DNA of 64,000 nt, from assembly GCF_008329645.1 (NCBI RefSeq), contig NZ_CP043474.1:4712001-4776000 (forward strand). The letters are read 5' to 3'. The notes beneath the pieces were generated by a model. It saw only the letters and a program-made list of their open reading frames with translations, was not told the origin of the DNA and searched no databases. The translations under genes were made by a program, and so were the position numbers. Position 1 is the stretch's first letter. Every line of letters begins with the position of its first letter. Origin of the DNA: Mycolicibacterium grossiae. GTDB lineage: Bacteria; Actinomycetota; Actinomycetes; Mycobacteriales; Mycobacteriaceae. Shown piece by piece: positions 60,999-64,000 of the stretch.

Positions 60999-62246
60999 GT
61001 GTGGCGCCAACCCAAGGCCGTCTGGGCCGTCGCGTTCGCATCGGTCGTCGCGTTCATGGGGATCGGTCTCGTCGACCCGATCCTCAAGCCGATCGCCGAC
61101 AACCTCGACGCGTCGCCGTCGCAGGTCTCGCTGCTGTTCACCAGCTACATGGCGGTGATGGGCGTGGCGATGCTGATCACCGGCGTGGTGTCCAGCCGCA
61201 TCGGGCCCAAGCGCACGCTGCTGCTCGGCCTCGTCGTCATCATCGCCGGCGCCGGGCTCGCCGGGGCCAGTGAGACCGTCATGCAGATCGTCGGATGGCG
61301 CGCCGTGTGGGGGCTGGGCAACGCACTGTTCATCGCCACCGCACTGGCGACGATCGTCAACTCCGCGCGCGGCTCGGTGGCCCAGGCGATCATCCTGTAC
61401 GAGGCGGCACTCGGGCTCGGCATCGCCGTCGGGCCCCTCGTCGGCGGCGTCCTGGGCTCCATCTCCTGGCGCGGCCCGTTCTTCGGCGTCTCGGTCCTCA
61501 TGGCACTGGCGCTCGTCATCACCGCATTCCTGCTGCCCGAGACCCCTCGCCCGCAGCGCGCCACCACGCTGGCCGACCCGTTCCGGGCGCTGCGCCACCG
61601 CGGGCTGCTGGGCGTCGGCGTCACCGCACTGCTCTACAACTTCGGTTTCTTCACGCTGCTCGCCTTCACGCCGTTCCCCCTCGACATGTCGGCCCACCAG
61701 ATCGGGCTGATCTTCTTCGGGTGGGGCCTGGCGCTGGCGTTCACCTCCGTCGTCGTCGCACCGCGTCTGCAGCACCGGTTCGGCACCGTGCGCGTGCTGA
61801 TCCTCAACCTGCTGGTGTTCAGCGCCACGCTGGTCGTCATGGCCGTCGGCACCGACAGCAAGGCGGTGCTCGCGGCGTGCGTCGTGATCGCCGGACTCTT
61901 CATCGGCGTCAACAACACCCTGATCACCGAGACGGTCATGAAGGCCGCGCCGGCGGGCAGGAGCGCAGCGACCGGGGAATCGACGGGGGTGGAGCGCGGC
62001 GTCGCCTCGGCGGCGTACAGCTTCCTGCGCTTCGGCGGCGCTGCGGTCGCCCCGTGGCTGGCCGGCGTTCTCGGCGAGGAGGTCAGCGTGCACCTGCCCT
62101 ACTGGGTGGGCGCGGGCGCGGTGCTCCTCGGCGCGGTGGTGCTGTTCGCCGTGCGCCGGCACCTGGCCCACGTCGACGCCGAGGAGGACGCGCTCGACGA
62201 GTCCCTCGACGAGGCGACCGCCGTCACCGTCGGCAGCGAGAGCTAG
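60999..62246 (+). CDS. MFS transporter, drug-efflux type
   Basis: A 415-residue major facilitator with twelve predicted helices; the A-like motif SSRIGPKRTLLLGL lies between helices 2 and 3 and motif C-like LYEAALGLGIAVGPLVGG in helix 5, a signature of antiporters. GTG at 60999 is preceded by AAGGAGG at about 9 nt. The loop before helix 10 (AGRSAATGESTG, 61954-61989) looks like a short in-frame insert made of an interspersed sequence. It likely exports a compound sensed by the upstream MarR. Substrate unknown. Confidence 0.88.
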   Translation: MWRQPKAVWAVAFASVVAFMGIGLVDPILKPIADNLDASPSQVSLLFTSYMAVMGVAMLITGVVSSRIGPKRTLLLGLVVIIAGAGLAGASETVMQIVGWRAVWGLGNALFIATALATIVNSARGSVAQAIILYEAALGLGIAVGPLVGGVLGSISWRGPFFGVSVLMALALVITAFLLPETPRPQRATTLADPFRALRHRGLLGVGVTALLYNFGFFTLLAFTPFPLDMSAHQIGLIFFGWGLALAFTSVVVAPRLQHRFGTVRVLILNLLVFSATLVVMAVGTDSKAVLAACVVIAGLFIGVNNTLITETVMKAAPAGRSAATGESTGVERGVASAAYSFLRFGGAAVAPWLAGVLGEEVSVHLPYWVGAGAVLLGAVVLFAVRRHLAHVDAEEDALDESLDEATAVTVGSES

Positions 62247-62253
62247 CTCGGCC

Positions 62254-62982
62254 TCAGCTGACCGCGGCGCCGATGAGGTGGCCTACCGCGTAGGTGGCCC
62301 CGATCGCCACCGCGCCGAAGGCCAACTGCCGCACCGAGCCCAGCACGACGCCCTTGCGGGTGACGCTCGCCGCGACGCCGCCGGCGAGCAGCAGCCCCAC
62401 GCCGCCGCACGCGAGGCCCGCCCACAGCGACCCGAGGCCCAGGAGGTACGGCAGCAGCGGGATCACCGCGCCGACCGCGAACATCAGGAACGACGCCGCG
62501 GCCGCGACGTACGGCGACGGCCTCTCGCGCGGATCGATGCCGAGTTCCTGCACCAGGTGGAAGTTCAGCGCGCGGTTCTCGTCGCGGTGGATCTCCTCGG
62601 TCGCCCGGCCCGCCGTCTCCGGCGTCATGCCCATGTCGACGAGCATCGCGCGCAGCTCGGCCCGTTCGGCCTTCGGGTGCTTGCGGAACGCGCGTTGCTC
62701 CACGCGCACCTCGGCGTCGAGTTGCTCGTTGGCCGTCGTGATCGACGTGTACTCGCCGAGCGCCATCGAGAACGCCCCCGCCAGCAGTCCCGCCACGCCG
62801 GACACCAGCACGGTGTGCGGGCTGGCCGTCGCGGCCACGCCGGCGATCAGCGCGGTGTTGCTGACCAGCCCGTCCATGGCGCCGAACGTCGCCGCGCGCA
62901 GCCAGCCGCCGGAGACGTCGGCGTGCCGGTGATCGATCTCGTGGGGCAGCCCGTCGAAGCCCAGGGAGTCCGTCATGGGCAT
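62254..62982 (-). CDS. VIT1/CCC1-family iron/manganese transporter
   Basis: A 242-residue membrane protein of the VIT1/CCC1 family that moves iron or manganese across membranes. The start GAMDGLVSNTALIAGVAAT (helix 1) and MALGEYTSITTANEQ (metal-binding helix) are family hallmarks, followed by a charged cytoplasmic metal-binding domain (EVRVEQRAFRKHPKAERAEL) and three more helices. The ATG at 62982 or 62976 may be used; no ribosome-binding site distinguishes them. It ends 7 bp from the MFS stop. No iron-box operator was recognised. Confidence 0.9.
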   Translation of the reverse strand: MPMTDSLGFDGLPHEIDHRHADVSGGWLRAATFGAMDGLVSNTALIAGVAATASPHTVLVSGVAGLLAGAFSMALGEYTSITTANEQLDAEVRVEQRAFRKHPKAERAELRAMLVDMGMTPETAGRATEEIHRDENRALNFHLVQELGIDPRERPSPYVAAAASFLMFAVGAVIPLLPYLLGLGSLWAGLACGGVGLLLAGGVAASVTRKGVVLGSVRQLAFGAVAIGATYAVGHLIGAAVS

Positions 62983-63066
62983 GATTCAACGCCGCGGCGC
63001 CGCGCAGGTTCCGATGAGGTTGCCCTGGGTTTGCGACATCACAGTTTCCCCAGGCCTCGGTCGGGC

Positions 63067-63072
63067 TACCGT
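63067..63072 (+). promoter_or_regulatory. -10-like box for leaderless acyl-CoA oxidase gene
   Basis: TACCGT ends 6 nt before ATG 63079; identical hexamer and spacing occur upstream of the methyltransferase gene at 10014. Confidence 0.5.
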
Positions 63073-63078
63073 CTGACC

Positions 63079-64000
63079 ATGACGACCACCGTGTCCACGA
63101 AGAGCACTGCCGATCACCTCCGCGATGCGCTCGACGGGCGCTGGCGGGACGTCAAGAACCGCATGCGCACCGAACTCAGCAGCGATGTCTTCAAGCCGCA
63201 CTACACGCCGAACACCGTCATCGCCCGCACCAAGGTGGGCGAGCAGATGCGGATCATGGCGGCCAAGGGCGCGGCTGAGGACGGCTTCAAGAAGGAGCAC
63301 GGCGGCAACGGCGACGTCGGCGCCGCCGTCACCCAGATCGAGATGCTCGCCATGAGCGACCTGTCGCTGATGGTCAAGGCCGGCGTGCAGTGGGGCCTGT
63401 TCGGCGGCGCCATCGAGAACCTCGGTACCGAACGGCATCACGACGCCTACGTCCGCCCGCTCATCGACCTCGAACTGCTCGGCTGCTTCGCCATGACCGA
63501 GACCGGGCACGGCAGCGACGTGCAGTCGCTGGAGACCACCGCGACGTACGACCCGGATACCCAGGAGTTCGTCATCGACTCCCCCACCCCGACGTCGCGC
63601 AAGGACTACATCGGCGGCGCCGCCGAAACCGCGCGCGTGGCAGCGGTGTTCGCCCAGCTGATCACTCAGGGCGAGGGGCACGGCGTGCACTGCTTCGTGG
63701 TGCCGCTGCGCGACGACGAGGGCAACGACCTGCCCGGCGTCACCACGTCGGACTGCCACTACAAGGGCGGGCTGCCCGGCGTCGACAACGGCCGCATCCA
63801 GTTCGACCAGGTCCGCATCCCGCGGGTCAACCTGCTCAACAAGTACGCCGACGTCGCCGAGGACGGCACCTACAGCTCTCCCATCGAGAACCCCAACCGC
63901 CGATTCTTCACGATGCTCGGCACGCTGATCCGCGGTCGCGTCACGGTCGGCGGCAGCGCGGCGGCCGCCGCCCGCGTCGCCCTGGACATCGCGACCCGGT
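63079..64000 (+). CDS. Acyl-CoA dehydrogenase/oxidase, 3' end beyond the window
   Basis: The first 307 residues of a flavin-dependent acyl-CoA dehydrogenase, closer to the peroxisomal acyl-CoA oxidase type: FAMTETGHGSDVQSLETTAT is the flavin-binding segment, and SPTPTSRKDYIGGAAETARV is typical of oxidase-like members. These enzymes form the 2,3 double bond of acyl-CoA in fatty acid beta-oxidation. The frame runs open to the last base, so the true length (about 630-700 for the oxidase group) is unseen. The gene is divergent from the VIT1-type gene with 96 bp between and probably has a leaderless mRNA. Confidence 0.88.
   Translation, partial: MTTTVSTKSTADHLRDALDGRWRDVKNRMRTELSSDVFKPHYTPNTVIARTKVGEQMRIMAAKGAAEDGFKKEHGGNGDVGAAVTQIEMLAMSDLSLMVKAGVQWGLFGGAIENLGTERHHDAYVRPLIDLELLGCFAMTETGHGSDVQSLETTATYDPDTQEFVIDSPTPTSRKDYIGGAAETARVAAVFAQLITQGEGHGVHCFVVPLRDDEGNDLPGVTTSDCHYKGGLPGVDNGRIQFDQVRIPRVNLLNKYADVAEDGTYSSPIENPNRRFFTMLGTLIRGRVTVGGSAAAAARVALDIATR

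Noticed and set aside
62243..62989. An alternative frame across the VIT1 gene ending in a CTAG with the MFS stop
   Set aside because: Its translation is Arg/Gly-rich without helices; the frame at 62254-62982 carries the VIT1 hallmarks, so this is not a sixth shared-CTAG pair.

Overview
The window reads as chromosomal DNA of a mycobacterium, most likely a fast-growing Mycolicibacterium-type species. The evidence is a very high GC content with GTG and ATG starts, many overlapping stop/start pairs, an accD6-glpD-TetR-flavoprotein-lipid kinase block arranged as in M. tuberculosis, a mycothiol-dependent dehydrogenase, an MmpS/MmpL pair, DUF732 and DUF5078-like secreted proteins, a DUF222/HNH (13E12-type) gene, and uspABC beside a tldD/pmbA pair. 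No transposase, integrase, phage gene, CRISPR array or replication origin was seen. Locus names from M. tuberculosis (Rv numbers) are from memory, not from a search.

Layout. 1-6.4 kb: the 3' part of accD6 (malonyl-CoA supply for mycolate synthesis), converging through a hairpin on glpD and its TetR gene, which diverge from an alkyl-DHAP-synthase-like flavoprotein coupled to a diacylglycerol/lipid kinase; then a DUF3145 gene. 6.4-13.1 kb: a serine beta-lactamase-like hydrolase, the mscR dehydrogenase with its metallo-hydrolase partner, a SHOCT membrane protein, a SABATH-type methyltransferase and a divergent GlxA/DJ-1 pair. 13.1-17.3 kb: a tight operon of a potassium channel, a DapB-like oxidoreductase and an Hsp70-like membrane protein, then a secreted protein. 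17.3-25.7 kb: an SDR, glycogen phosphorylase, a TetR/epoxide-hydrolase pair and a TetR-flavin oxidoreductase operon divergent from a cytochrome P450, both with clear operators. 25.7-32.3 kb: cell-envelope genes, namely mmpS-mmpL-DUF5078 and a large Pro-rich exported protein with an M15 peptidase lipoprotein. 32.3-38.9 kb: a complete peptide ABC importer and a DUF222/HNH protein. 38.9-45.7 kb: a double AsnC regulator divergent from an operon of an NCS1 permease, a ureohydrolase, a ThDP enzyme and a sodium/solute symporter, which I read as a candidate guanidino-compound (arginine-type) catabolic operon. 45.7-51.5 kb: lipoproteins, a flavin oxidoreductase, an alcohol dehydrogenase, a DedA/TVP38-type membrane protein, a KstD-like flavoprotein and a tRNA with anticodon CAU. 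51.5-64 kb: pmbA/tldD, the uspABC sugar importer, an ECF transporter, a MarR/MFS efflux pair, a VIT1 metal transporter and the start of an acyl-CoA oxidase-type gene.

Systems and themes. The genes mostly serve lipid and envelope metabolism and nutrient uptake, with local regulators next to their targets. Structural themes recur: GTGA/ATGA translational coupling, five convergent pairs sharing one CTAG as both stop codons, short tandem repeats (15-45 bp) at gene edges, and many genes whose -10-like box lies 6-7 nt before the start codon, as expected for leaderless mRNAs.
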